Under the pieces are notes generated by a model. That model worked only from the letters and a program-made list of their open reading frames with translations. It was not told the origin of the DNA and ran no database searches. Of a DNA stretch of 64,000 nucleotides, positions 43,801 to 51,546 are shown piece by piece (within the stretch, counting starts at the first letter, position 1; each line of letters starts with the position of its first letter). The stretch is from an uncultured Emticicia sp. (GTDB lineage: Bacteria > Bacteroidota > Bacteroidia > Cytophagales > Spirosomataceae), in the NCBI RefSeq assembly GCF_937903345.1, contig NZ_CALCZQ010000008.1:1-64000 (forward strand), given 5' to 3'. The position numbers were made by a program, and so were the translations under genes.

Positions 43801-45301
43801 AATAAAAGATGGCCCGTTTCCAATACTAATTGATAATGTTTATAAAACTGGTGTTCCGCATCATGAATCTGAAACTCCAGTTTTGCTCCTTCGGAATGGT
43901 AAAATGGAAAATGTTTATTTCAATTTTGTTTATCAACCTTATTACGAATCGGATTTTTCGATTTCGGGTGTCGTTTTGATTGCCGAAGAGGTTACAATAC
44001 ATTTAAAAACAAAAGTCGAACTTATCCAAGCAAAAAACAATGCCGAAATAAAAACTCAAATTGCTGAAGATGCTGTAAAAGCCAAACAACAATTTTTATC
44101 TAATATGAGTCACGAAATTCGTACGCCGATGAACGCCATCATTGGTTTTACGAATGTTATTTTAAAAACTAAATTAGATAATAATCAAAAAGAATACCTC
44201 AATGCCATTAAGATTTCGGGCGATGCTTTGGTGATTTTGATAAACGATATCCTCGACCTGGCTAAAGTAGATTCTGGCAAAATGACTTTTGAGCAAGTGC
44301 CTTTTGATTTATTGGTTTCGATTGACACTGTTTTTCATTTATTTGAAGCAAAAGTCAAGGAGAAAAACATAGAATTTACTAAAATATATGATAAAAACAT
44401 TCCTGCTATTTTGCTAGGTGATTCAATGCGTTTACGACAAATTATCTTGAATTTAATTAGTAATGCCATAAAATTTACTAGTAAAGGAAAAATAACAATG
44501 GCCGTGCGAATGATTTATGAAGATCAGGAGAAAGTTAGTATAGAATTTAAATTAACTGATACTGGAATTGGAATCCCCGATAACAAACTGGAACATATTT
44601 TTAATAATTTTGAACAGGCTCATAAAGACACAAGTAGCTATTATGGAGGAACTGGTTTAGGGCTTGCAATTGTAAAGCAATTAGTCGAACGCCAAGGCGG
44701 AACTATAATCGTCAACAGCGAACTAGGAAAGGGTTCTACTTTTGGTTTTGTGCTTGATTTTATCAAAACCCAACATATCGATACAATTGAAGATGAGCAG
44801 ATTTTGGTTCAGACCATGCCGATAATTGATTCTGAAAAAAGAAGATTAAAGGTTTTGGTAGCCGAGGACATGGCCCTCAATCAGCTTTTAATCAAAATCA
44901 TTTTGAACGACTTCAACTTTGAAGTTGATATTGCTGAAAATGGCAAAATTGCTATTGAAAAACTAGGTTTGAGTTTGCTTGGTTCGACTTCGCTTGGTTC
45001 AACTTCGCTCACCAACTTAAGCCAAACGGAGTTTACTAACAAAGAAACGGTAGATGAAAGCAGAGCCTACGACATCATTTTGATGGATTTGCAAATGCCA
45101 GAAATGAATGGTTTTGAAACCACCGAATTTATTAGAAATAAAATGAAATCGAAAATTCCAATAATTGCACTCTCGGCCGATGTTACAACCGTCGATATTG
45201 ACACATGTTTGGCCATTGGTATGAATGATTATATCTCAAAACCAATTGATGAAAAACTACTTTACACTAAAATAATGAAGTGTTTGAAAAAAACTGAGTA
45301 G
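40880..45301 (+). CDS. CheB-CheR fusion hybrid histidine kinase with receiver
   Basis: 1473 residues. Domains in order: CheB methylesterase (residues ~46-235; GASSGGLEAITQLL with the catalytic Ser56 and HLSPDHKS), CheR methyltransferase (~245-500; LRIWVAACATGEEVYSIAMI), a coiled coil (~690-760; EELQSANEEIISSNEELQSL), two PAS-like domains (~760-1040), HisKA with phospho-acceptor His1078 (NMSHEIRTPMNAIIGFTN), HATPase (GTGLGLAIV) and a receiver (Asp1403 in LMDLQMPEMNG). A multi-output sensor kinase; its signal is unknown. A ~30-residue repetitive insertion lies inside the receiver (see the 44978 repeat). Confidence 0.9.
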   Translation: MKTASLLHKKKALPKKETLAQSNFTEQEKLLPKINSLEKPNDTRKNPFTIVAIGASSGGLEAITQLLQNLSPNTGMAYIVVQHLSPDHKSMLTSLLSKATDMTVQDIDDMKKMQPDNVYVIPYNKGIEVTDGHIKLVPRSKGGAAISIDVLFASLAETHKQNVIGIILSGSANDGTRGLKEIKEAGGITFAQDDSAKFTSMPHSAIAEGVVDFILSPKDIATELTRMSMHPLITQNTLKPAPEDEIDNNNPDLKLILELLHKRKNVNFSHYKMNTIKRRMLRRMLVHKIKTIDQYCELLLKDSKEVDALYQDLLINVTEFYRDTEAFSLLKKTILPRLLKTKVEGETLRIWVAACATGEEVYSIAMILLEIQQNKTNNIPFQIFASDLSADAISFARTGEYSINQLKNISPKQLQLFFTKTKDKYRISKTLRDVCVFAQHNILNDPPFSRMDFISCRNFLIYLDVSAQKKAISTFHYALNEGGSLMLGKSETIGSSAQLFRIINKKYKFYSRKKNLGTKRNPDINTLITKVALPILATTITPKKALGTANGNLGNAFDNVLLAQYVPASVIINYDLEILQFKGQTALYLQNPSGKASFNVLKMAHIEITFELRNAIHHVIKTKQIVRKMGIEMSRDVEKNIIQVVNIEVAPLKVEGEEPLLIIVFYGQQIDLPKYPIFSAKNQSIAKDRRIKKLEEELAEARSDMASITQDQEAANEELQSANEEIISSNEELQSLNEELETSKEEIESTNEELTTSNQELHAQILQIKELYTYVEGIISTVHEPVLILDKNIRIKSANKSFCKMFHVVEAEIIDISLYKLGNSQWNIPSLRKLLEEIVPRNVRFHDFEVEQTFPNIGLKTMLLNAHRIVQERKNEELIVLTIADITEVKRLAIELEVKQNRILEERLENKKKTIKAIEDSNIRYNMLLMQSPFAFAIMQGEDLIVTLANDSIKEMWGKGKQLEGRPLLEILPEIKDGPFPILIDNVYKTGVPHHESETPVLLLRNGKMENVYFNFVYQPYYESDFSISGVVLIAEEVTIHLKTKVELIQAKNNAEIKTQIAEDAVKAKQQFLSNMSHEIRTPMNAIIGFTNVILKTKLDNNQKEYLNAIKISGDALVILINDILDLAKVDSGKMTFEQVPFDLLVSIDTVFHLFEAKVKEKNIEFTKIYDKNIPAILLGDSMRLRQIILNLISNAIKFTSKGKITMAVRMIYEDQEKVSIEFKLTDTGIGIPDNKLEHIFNNFEQAHKDTSSYYGGTGLGLAIVKQLVERQGGTIIVNSELGKGSTFGFVLDFIKTQHIDTIEDEQILVQTMPIIDSEKRRLKVLVAEDMALNQLLIKIILNDFNFEVDIAENGKIAIEKLGLSLLGSTSLGSTSLTNLSQTEFTNKETVDESRAYDIILMDLQMPEMNGFETTEFIRNKMKSKIPIIALSADVTTVDIDTCLAIGMNDYISKPIDEKLLYTKIMKCLKKTE
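44978..45007 (+). repeat. 15-bp tandem repeat inside the receiver domain
   Basis: Two copies of a 15-bp unit (CTTGGTTCGACTTCG at 44978-44992, CTTGGTTCAACTTCG at 44993-45007, one mismatch), translated as LGSTS twice, within an insertion between IEKL and YDIILMDLQ of the receiver. The related kinase remnant at 49788-51484 reads straight from EKL to YDIILM without it. Confidence 0.75.
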
Positions 45302-45302
45302 C

Positions 45303-45653
45303 CTATAAGTCTGCCAATTCCCAAAGCCAACGAGCCGTTTTTTCATTTTGCGTTGGAATCTGCGTCGCCATTAAATTTACAGCTCTTTTACTCATTTTCC
45401 AGTCAATATGAATCGACTTGACAACATCGTCATAAATATAGATTTTCTTAAAATGTTGTTTGCTATTGATTCCAGCCAATTGACATACCTGCAAAGATTT
45501 TTGGAGTGCTTCGAGTATGTTTTCCTGTGAAATTTCTTCAATGAATGGCAAATGTAGAAGCGAATATTGACGTAGAGAATTATGTAATGCCTCTTCAAAC
45601 TCAACAGATTGGTCCTCATTTGAAGCATAAATTGTGATGTAATCGGTTTTCAT
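45303..45653 (-). CDS. Hypothetical protein convergent to the kinase gene
   Basis: 116 residues with no signal or membrane segment (ITIYASNEDQSVEFEEALHN; KKIYIYDDVVKSIHIDWKMS; EKTARWLWELADL). No recognised motif. It follows the DnaJ-like gene by 11 bases, suggesting a joint operon, and the two could act together, which is speculation. Confidence 0.6.
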   Translation of the reverse strand: MKTDYITIYASNEDQSVEFEEALHNSLRQYSLLHLPFIEEISQENILEALQKSLQVCQLAGINSKQHFKKIYIYDDVVKSIHIDWKMSKRAVNLMATQIPTQNEKTARWLWELADL

Positions 45654-45664
45654 AGAAATAAAAT

Positions 45665-46561
45665 TTATACGGTTGCTTTAAGTTGTTCGAACAATGATTT
45701 TTGTACTTCGCTGAGTTTTTCTGGAATTTTTACCTGTAATTGTATATAAAAATCACCAAAAACACCCAATTTGTCATAAAGTGGCATTCCTTTTCCTTTA
45801 AGTCTAACGGTTTTACCATTTTGTGTTCCTTCCATAATTTTAAGTTTTACTTGTCCTGATAAAGTATTAGCAACGATTTCTCCGCCTAAAACTGCTGTAT
45901 ATAAATCAATGTTTTGAGTGTGATACAAATCATCTCCTTTGCGAACAAAGGCCGCACTTGGTTTCACCCGAATTCTTATAAACAAATCGCCTCTATTGGC
46001 ATCACCACTGCCCTTTGCACCTTTACTTTTTATACGTAGCAATTGGTCGGTGTATGCACCTTTTTTGGTACTTATTCGAAGTTTTTCAGTATCGACTTCG
46101 ATAATTCTACTCGTTCCGTTATAGGCTTCCTCCAAACTGATTTCCATTTCGGTTTCATAATCGCCACCTTTTGGGCTTTGAGTTTTGCCAGTTCCTCGTG
46201 TTTTTCCAGAAAAAAATTGTTGAAATAAATCAGAAAAGTCTGATTGACCACCATTGCCATCGTTTTCATCATAATATTGTTGGCCTCCACGACCGCCAAA
46301 GGGATTTCCACTACCATTGCCGGCTGATTGTTCGCGTTGTTGCAAATTTTCGCCAAATTCATCATATTTTTTTCTTTTTTCGGGATCACTTAAAACGGTA
46401 TTAGCCTCATTTATTTTTTTAAATTGTTCTTCTGCCGCTTTATTATCAGGATTTTTATCGGGATGAAGCTTCACTGCCAAAACTCGGTAGGCTTTTTTAA
46501 TTTCACTTTGCGTAGATTTTTTGTCAATTCCCAATATTTTATAATAATCTATATAATCCAC
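45665..46561 (-). CDS. cbpA: DnaJ/CbpA-type J-domain chaperone
   Basis: 298 residues with a J-domain at residues 1-70 (YYKILGIDKKSTQSEIKKAY; LAVKLHPDKNPDN, the HPD triad), a glycine-rich region (FGGRGGQQYYDENDGNGGQS) and a C-terminal substrate domain (VKLKIMEGTQNGKTVRLKGK; YDKLGVFGDFYIQLQVKIP). It lacks a zinc finger, as in CbpA/type II DnaJ. It stimulates DnaK. Confidence 0.9.
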   Translation of the reverse strand: MDYIDYYKILGIDKKSTQSEIKKAYRVLAVKLHPDKNPDNKAAEEQFKKINEANTVLSDPEKRKKYDEFGENLQQREQSAGNGSGNPFGGRGGQQYYDENDGNGGQSDFSDLFQQFFSGKTRGTGKTQSPKGGDYETEMEISLEEAYNGTSRIIEVDTEKLRISTKKGAYTDQLLRIKSKGAKGSGDANRGDLFIRIRVKPSAAFVRKGDDLYHTQNIDLYTAVLGGEIVANTLSGQVKLKIMEGTQNGKTVRLKGKGMPLYDKLGVFGDFYIQLQVKIPEKLSEVQKSLFEQLKATV

Positions 46562-46614
46562 GGTTCTTAAAATTTACAAGTTCTGCAAATAGCTGACTAT
46601 AAGGAATTTACACA

Positions 46615-46986
46615 TTACTCTCCCCTATCTTCGTCTAAATCATAGTGATTGTCTCCACCTAGGCTGTAATAATTATTTTCTTCGTCTTCGCTCCCAATAT
46701 TTTCTTGTTGATTGTCCAACTCCGAACCTGGCACGTCCAAATCATCACCCACGGAACTCAGGCGGGAACCATCATCGTTAAAATCTTTTTCGTTTCTGGT
46801 ATATACTTTAGCTTGGTCCATCGAATCTTGCATATCAGCAGCTTCGACAGGATTAATCAGCCCATCTCTTTTAAATCTGCTATACACATCATCACTTGCA
46901 GGATAAAGTGGATAACCTGGGAAACTATTGATTTGTTCTTTCTCGATTTGTTCTTTAATCAAATCGGATTTGCTATTCTTTTTCAT
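46615..46986 (-). CDS. Acidic hypothetical protein
   Basis: 123 residues, highly acidic, especially the C-terminal half (YTRNEKDFNDDGSRLSSVGD; GSELDNQQENIGSEDEENNY). No signal, no motifs. Probably disordered; a chaperone client or regulatory tail is possible but unfounded. Lies upstream of the J-domain gene. Confidence 0.5.
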   Translation of the reverse strand: MKKNSKSDLIKEQIEKEQINSFPGYPLYPASDDVYSRFKRDGLINPVEAADMQDSMDQAKVYTRNEKDFNDDGSRLSSVGDDLDVPGSELDNQQENIGSEDEENNYYSLGGDNHYDLDEDRGE

Positions 46987-47011
46987 AATTATTTTTTAGG
47001 TTAGTCGAAAG

Positions 47012-47395
47012 TTAATGTTTTAAAAAATAGTCTTTCACAAACGCAATCTGTTGATTATCAGTCATTTTGTCGGCTGGCTTTACATCAATTTTTATTTTGT
47101 CGAAATGCTGGTCCTCTTTTAAAATATTCATCAATTCAACCTTGGCATTTGTTGGCCCAAAGAGAATTACTTCTTCATAATTTTTTATTATTTCCCCTAA
47201 TTCTTTATAATATTCGGCTTGAAATTGCTGCTCTTTGTTGTGCATTCGATTTTCACCTTTGCTCAAACTTTGTTCTCGCTCTTCGTGAGTGAATTTTGAA
47301 TCAATGATTTTTGTTTCGGTAGTTTCTTGACCAAGTTCTATGATATGTGCACTTGAATTATCCATACAAATGCCTAAATATTTTGTTGTTTTCAT
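47012..47395 (-). CDS. eRF1/host-attachment-like hypothetical protein
   Basis: 127 residues: YLGICMDNSSAHIIELGQET, EREQSLSKGENRMHNKEQQF, and LGEIIKNYEEVILFGPTNAK followed by ADKMTDNQQIAFVKDYF. The pattern recalls proteins related to eRF1 domain 2 ('translational machinery/host attachment-like'), but by eye only. Its ATG overlaps the stop of the small gene at 47392 by four bases. Confidence 0.55.
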   Translation of the reverse strand: MKTTKYLGICMDNSSAHIIELGQETTETKIIDSKFTHEEREQSLSKGENRMHNKEQQFQAEYYKELGEIIKNYEEVILFGPTNAKVELMNILKEDQHFDKIKIDVKPADKMTDNQQIAFVKDYFLKH

Positions 47396-47619
47396 TGTGT
47401 TTTTTTTGATTGAAAGACATGGTTGACCGCATAATCTTTTAGTAAAATTGCTAAAGAGTCGTAGTATTCTTGCAAGGCTTTAATGTTTATTTCGGGAGAA
47501 ATAGCATTAGGTATTGTGATTGGCATTTCGGCGATGTATTTTGATAATTCAGGAAATTGATCTTGAATTTTCATTGTCATTTCCAAAATTTTGGCATTGA
47601 GTTGTTTTTCAGTTTTCAT
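47392..47619 (-). CDS. Hypothetical small protein
   Basis: 75 residues, mostly helical (LNAKILEMTMKIQDQFPELS; KYIAEMPITIPNAISPEINI). No recognised family. It is the first gene of the cluster that runs to 45303, just downstream of a hairpin with T run. Confidence 0.5.
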   Translation of the reverse strand: MKTEKQLNAKILEMTMKIQDQFPELSKYIAEMPITIPNAISPEINIKALQEYYDSLAILLKDYAVNHVFQSKKTQ

Positions 47620-47641
47620 GAGGTATTTTTAAAAATAAAAA

Positions 47642-47677
47642 AAATCGCTTTTACATAAAGATTGGTAAAAGCGATTT
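47642..47677 (-). terminator. Hairpin with T run at the start of the 47.6 kb operon
   Basis: A perfect 13-bp stem (AAATCGCTTTTAC at 47642-47654, GTAAAAGCGATTT at 47665-47677) with a 10-base loop. On the minus strand it is followed by a long T run only ~20 bases before the ATG of the gene at 47619. It could terminate the upstream operon (47907-48221) or act as an attenuator for the downstream genes. Confidence 0.7.
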
Positions 47678-47759
47678 GAAATCTCACCACTAAACACTAT
47701 AATTTACCTACCTAACCTATTATTAATGTATATATTAAGACACAGGAAACGAAATACAT

Positions 47760-47827
47760 GATGCGACGGTTCGCCGATGCGACGGTTCGCCGATGCGACG
47801 GTTCGCCGATGCGACGGTTCGCCGATG
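47760..47827. repeat. 16-bp GC-rich tandem repeat
   Basis: Four exact copies of GATGCGACGGTTCGCC (47760-47775, 47776-47791, 47792-47807, 47808-47823) plus a partial fifth. It is intergenic and strikingly GC-rich (11 of 16 bases) in an AT-rich region. Each copy contains the short palindrome-like stem GCGA...TCGC. Function unknown. Confidence 0.95.
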
Positions 47828-47906
47828 ATATAAAATACTGATTATCAACAAATTAATTGATTAATTTTGGTCTTATATTTTAGTCTTACTATATTTCAAA
47901 GAAATC

Positions 47907-48221
47907 TTAAAGTAAAAGTATCAGCAACAAAATAATGATGATGATTGCTCCTACCGATAAATAAACGCCACCATTTATTGTGGCAAGGCTAGTTTTTAGG
48001 CTACGAACTTCTTTTCGTAATTGCTTTTTTTCCTGTGAACTCAGGTTGCTTTTATCTATCGCCTTGATTTCGTGTAGGCGAATTAATAAAACCTTTGCCT
48101 CTGCCGATTCATTATTAATCGTTTTGTCTTTCATCATAGCATTGGTTTCGGCACTTAGTTGTGCTGGAATAAATGATAATAAAAACGAAAACGCCATCAT
48201 ATAAAGTAAGTGCTTTTGCAT
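47907..48221 (-). CDS. Small exported membrane protein
   Basis: 104 residues: signal peptide (SFLLSFIPAQLSA), a charged helix (VLLIRLHEIKAIDKSNLSSQ; EKKQLRKEVRSLKTSLATIN) and a C-terminal membrane helix (GGVYLSVGAIIIIILLLILL). Members of this small family are common in Bacteroidota stress loci, function unknown. First gene behind promoter copy 8. Confidence 0.7.
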   Translation of the reverse strand: MQKHLLYMMAFSFLLSFIPAQLSAETNAMMKDKTINNESAEAKVLLIRLHEIKAIDKSNLSSQEKKQLRKEVRSLKTSLATINGGVYLSVGAIIIIILLLILLL

Positions 48222-48280
48222 TGAATTTTAATTTGCTTTCCGCAGTTGGCGGAACAATCGTGAAACGATTTCCACTAAAC

Positions 48281-48346
48281 AAAGGTGCTTATCTTTTAGG
48301 GCAAAAGTGTTATATAATTTCGATTAAATATTACATAATTCACACA
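48281..48346 (-). promoter_or_regulatory. Shared stress-regulon promoter module, copy 8
   Basis: AAAGGTG at 48281, half-site TTATATAATT at 48310-48319, distal half-site TTACATAATTCACACA at 48331-48346 (plus-strand reading); total 66 bp, matching the consensus completely. It drives the small membrane protein at 47907-48221. The distal half overlaps the stop codon of an AraC-type regulator gene (48340-48342). Confidence 0.9.
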
Positions 48347-48903
48347 CCATCGAGTGTATTTCGCTTTTTATCTTTCAGAGATTTGAAAAAAGATGGAGTA
48401 AGCCCTGTCACTTTTTTGAATTGATTGGAAAGATGAGCAACACTACTATAATGCAACTCTGCTGCAATTTCAGTAAGGTTCATTTCGTCATAGATAATAA
48501 GTTCTTTTACTCGCTCAATTTTATGATTCATGATATAATGTTCGATTGTTATGCCTTCGGTTTCAGAAAAAAGATTGGCCAAATAGGTATAATCATAGTG
48601 TAGCTTTCCTTGCAGATAATCCGAAAAATTTATTTTTGGAATCTCGTTCGTATAATGCACCATTTCTACGATTACGTTCTTTATTTTTTCAATCAACATT
48701 GATTTTCTATCATCCATCAGTTCAAGCCCCGATTTATACAAACCTTCTTTTAGGTCATCATGTTGTTTTTGTGTCAAATTTTCCATGATTTCAACTTCAC
48801 CCAACGAAACATTCATATAGTGTAGCCCTAAATTACTTAGTTCTGCTTTCACTACCATCTTGCACCGCAAACTGACCATGTATTTTATATATAGTTTCAT
48901 CAA
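48340..48903 (-). CDS. AraC-type transcriptional regulator (first of two paralogues)
   Basis: 187 residues. The C-terminal ~95 residues hold an AraC/XylS DNA-binding domain: the second HTH shows NLTEIAAELHYSSVAHLSNQ and FKKVTGLTPSFFKSLKD, the family signature. The N-terminal ~85 residues (LYIKYMVSLRCKMVVKAELS...LGLHYMNVSLGEVEI) look like a compact beta-alpha-beta fold of an HMA/ACT-like kind, perhaps a ligand or interaction domain. Highly similar to the protein at 51547-52107. The last gene of the phosphorelay operon. A candidate to bind the shared promoter module. Confidence 0.9.
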   Translation of the reverse strand: MMKLYIKYMVSLRCKMVVKAELSNLGLHYMNVSLGEVEIMENLTQKQHDDLKEGLYKSGLELMDDRKSMLIEKIKNVIVEMVHYTNEIPKINFSDYLQGKLHYDYTYLANLFSETEGITIEHYIMNHKIERVKELIIYDEMNLTEIAAELHYSSVAHLSNQFKKVTGLTPSFFKSLKDKKRNTLDGV

Positions 48904-48939
48904 TTTTCATATTAAAATGAGTGTTTTAATGGTATAAAC

Positions 48940-49377
48940 TCACATTCTATCCATGTACCAATTGAGTTCCTTTTCCATCTTTTGATAGTGAAAAATAGTT
49001 TCAATTATTTTTTGCAGACGCATAAAAGCAGTTTCACTTTTCACTACGTAATCAAAAGCTTTATGGTACATGCAATTCACAGCGACATCAATTTTATCTT
49101 GGGATGAAAGGATTACTACGGGCATAGTTGGGTATAAAGATTTAATTTGAATGAGCGTTTCGAGTCCATTCATGGCATTTTTATCAATTCCATCAAGATG
49201 ATAATCAAGAATAATCACATCAGGATTATTTGATAAATGCTGCATACAAAGTTCACCTGAAGCATAAGTTTCTACATCAAAATCAGCGTGTTGAAGAAAT
49301 TCTATTTCCAATGACTTTAGGAATATAGCATCGTCATCGACCAAAAATATTTTGATTTTATTTGTTTGTTCTGTCAT
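48940..49377 (-). CDS. Single-domain response regulator
   Basis: 145 residues with a receiver fold: IFLVDDDAIFLKSLEIEFLQ (acidic pair), VIILDYHLDGIDKNAMNGLE (phospho-acceptor Asp in LDYHLDG) and VVILSSQDKIDVAVNCMYHK, AFDYVVKSETAF (Ser/Thr and Lys). There is no output domain, so it probably acts as a relay partner. It overlaps the Hpt gene by four bases. Confidence 0.85.
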   Translation of the reverse strand: MTEQTNKIKIFLVDDDAIFLKSLEIEFLQHADFDVETYASGELCMQHLSNNPDVIILDYHLDGIDKNAMNGLETLIQIKSLYPTMPVVILSSQDKIDVAVNCMYHKAFDYVVKSETAFMRLQKIIETIFHYQKMEKELNWYMDRM

Positions 49378-49778
49378 TGGTTATTTCTAATTTTTAAAAG
49401 TTCTACTTCTAATTCTTGGCAAGCTTGCCTGCATACATTTTCGATTTTTAACACCATTTCCGAAATACCATCAGTTTCCTCCTGCGTGCTTGCAAATTCC
49501 TGTATTTTCTTGGCCATGTGTTCATAATCGGCACTGATACCCATAATCGAAAACGAAGGTATCATTTTATGCACCGATGCCTGCAATAATGACCAATCCT
49601 TGTTTTTCAGGCTTTGCTTCATTGAATAAATTAGTGGCGGGGTTTGTTCGAGATACAACGAAATCATTTCCGACATCAATTTCTGATTTGATTTAGTAAG
49701 ATTGCTCAAATATTTCAAGTCTATGTATTTCATTTTAATTATTTCTTCATTTTCTATTTCCTCTATGATATTTAACAT
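49374..49778 (-). CDS. Histidine phosphotransfer (Hpt) protein
   Basis: 134 residues, helical, with the Hpt motif LLQASVHKMIPSFSIMGIS (HKMxPS: phospho-acceptor His). An Hpt shuttles phosphate between a hybrid kinase receiver and a response regulator. Coupled to the response regulator gene downstream (ATGA overlap). Its kinase partner upstream is dead. Confidence 0.8.
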   Translation of the reverse strand: MLNIIEEIENEEIIKMKYIDLKYLSNLTKSNQKLMSEMISLYLEQTPPLIYSMKQSLKNKDWSLLQASVHKMIPSFSIMGISADYEHMAKKIQEFASTQEETDGISEMVLKIENVCRQACQELEVELLKIRNNQ

Positions 49779-49787
49779 TGAAGCAGT

Positions 49788-51484
49788 TTAAACTAAACTT
49801 AGGATTTTATTATTCAGATGCCTTTCATCCATCGGCTTTGCTATATAATCGTTTTTCCCTACGGCTCTGCATTTGGCTAAATCTCCAATTGTAACATTAG
49901 CTGTAAGGGCAATAATTGGCATAGTAGAGTGAATTACATTACGGATATATTCGTTTGTTTCATTACCATTTATCTCTAGCATTTGCAAAACCATCAATAT
50001 AATATCATATGATTTTTGCTTTAATTTTTCGATAGCTAATTTACCGTTTGCAGTAATATCAAACTCAAAACTAAAGTTATCGAGCATCGTTTTCATCAAG
50101 AATTGATTAAGTGCAATATCTTCAACAACTAATATTTTGGTGTTTTTTATTTCAGTTTCAATTTCCATAAGTTCATTAACATCTTGTACTTCCACCCTTG
50201 TTTTCTTGAAGTTCAATGAGAAACTAAAGGTCGAACCTTCATCAACTTTACTCTCTACATTCGTTGTTCCGCCTTGCTGTTCAACCAATTGGTTCAAAAT
50301 GACCAAGCCAAGTCCAATTCCACCATAAAGCTGTGAGGTACCAGTGTTAGTTTGTTGAAAATTATCGAAAATATTGGAAATTTTATTTTCTTGAATGCCT
50401 ATTCTAGTATCTGAAATCGAAAACTTAACCTTTACTTTTTCATCATCTTCATCAAGCAAATCAGCACTTACCCTGATTGTGCCACGTATTGTAAATTTTA
50501 TGGCATTCTTCACCAAATTTAATATAATTTGATGCAAACGAACTAGGTCTCCAACCAAGACTTCTGGAATCTTTTTATCGTATTCGATGAGTAATTCGAG
50601 GTTTTTTTCTTGAATTTTGGTTTCAAATAAATGCAAGATTGACGAAATTGACGAGGCGAGTCTAAATGGAATTTCTTCAAAATTCATTTTTCCGGCCTCT
50701 ACTTTTGCCAAATCAAAAATATCGTTGATGAGCACAATCAAATTATCTCCATTTATTTTAATCGCATTCAAACACTCCCTTTGCTTTACCGAGCGGTCGG
50801 TTTTTGGCGTAATTTTTGAAAACCCTATAATTGCATTCATTGATGTACGAATTTCGTGACTCATATTTGATAAAAACTGCTGTGTTGCTTTCACGGCATC
50901 TTTGGCTTTACTTAGAGCTTCTTTTGCACTGGCAGTTGCCAATTCAGCAAAAATTCTAGCTTCAGTCAGTTCTTTCTCAGTTTTTTTCTTTTCGGTAATA
51001 TCTCGTGCAAACACAACCTCACAAAGTATTTCCCTGTTCATCTTTATTTATCGAGCAAGTAAATAATACATCAGTAAATTGCTGGTCTCTAATCGTATGC
51101 GGATAATCAGGAATAAAACCTTTTGCAAAAATTTCTTCATAACCTACCCCTGCTTTTTCTGGGACGGTACAGTAATTCAAGAAATTATTACCGATAAGTT
51201 TTTCACTTAATAAACCCTTGATATCGACCTAAGCATTATTCATATACGTAATTTTGCCAGTTGGATTTATCGTAAAAAAAGGGTCGAGACTTGCTTCAAT
51301 CAAAATTCTAGCATAGGTATGAATCTGTAATTCTGTTGCAGGTTTTTCTTTTTCTAAATACTGAAAATCATGCTCTTTTTTTGGTAGTGATGCGTTTTTC
51401 GGAACTTTTTTCTTTTTCGTTATTCTGAAATGCCAATATTTTATTGGCATTGATTAACTCATCTGATATGTTTACTTTTACCAT
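49788..51484 (-). pseudogene. Broken hybrid sensor histidine kinase
   Basis: Starts at ATG 51484 (MVKVNISDELINANKILAFQ), then a frameshift near 51370 leads into SLPKKEHDFQYLEKEKPATE and a PAS region (ILIEASLDPFFTINPTGKIT) that stops at TAG 51229-51231. PAS residues continue in frame after the stop. Another frameshift near 51020-51040 leads to the 417-residue kinase fragment (49788-51041) with SHEIRTSMNAIIGFS, HATPase (GGIGLGLVI) and a receiver whose phospho-acceptor Asp is Val (ILMVLQMLEING). At least three disruptions; not functional as a hybrid kinase. Confidence 0.85.
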
Positions 51485-51546
51485 CGATTTGATGAATTAA
51501 TGTTTGATAATCCCTTGATTTTAAAGATAAAATAAATTATACCAAC

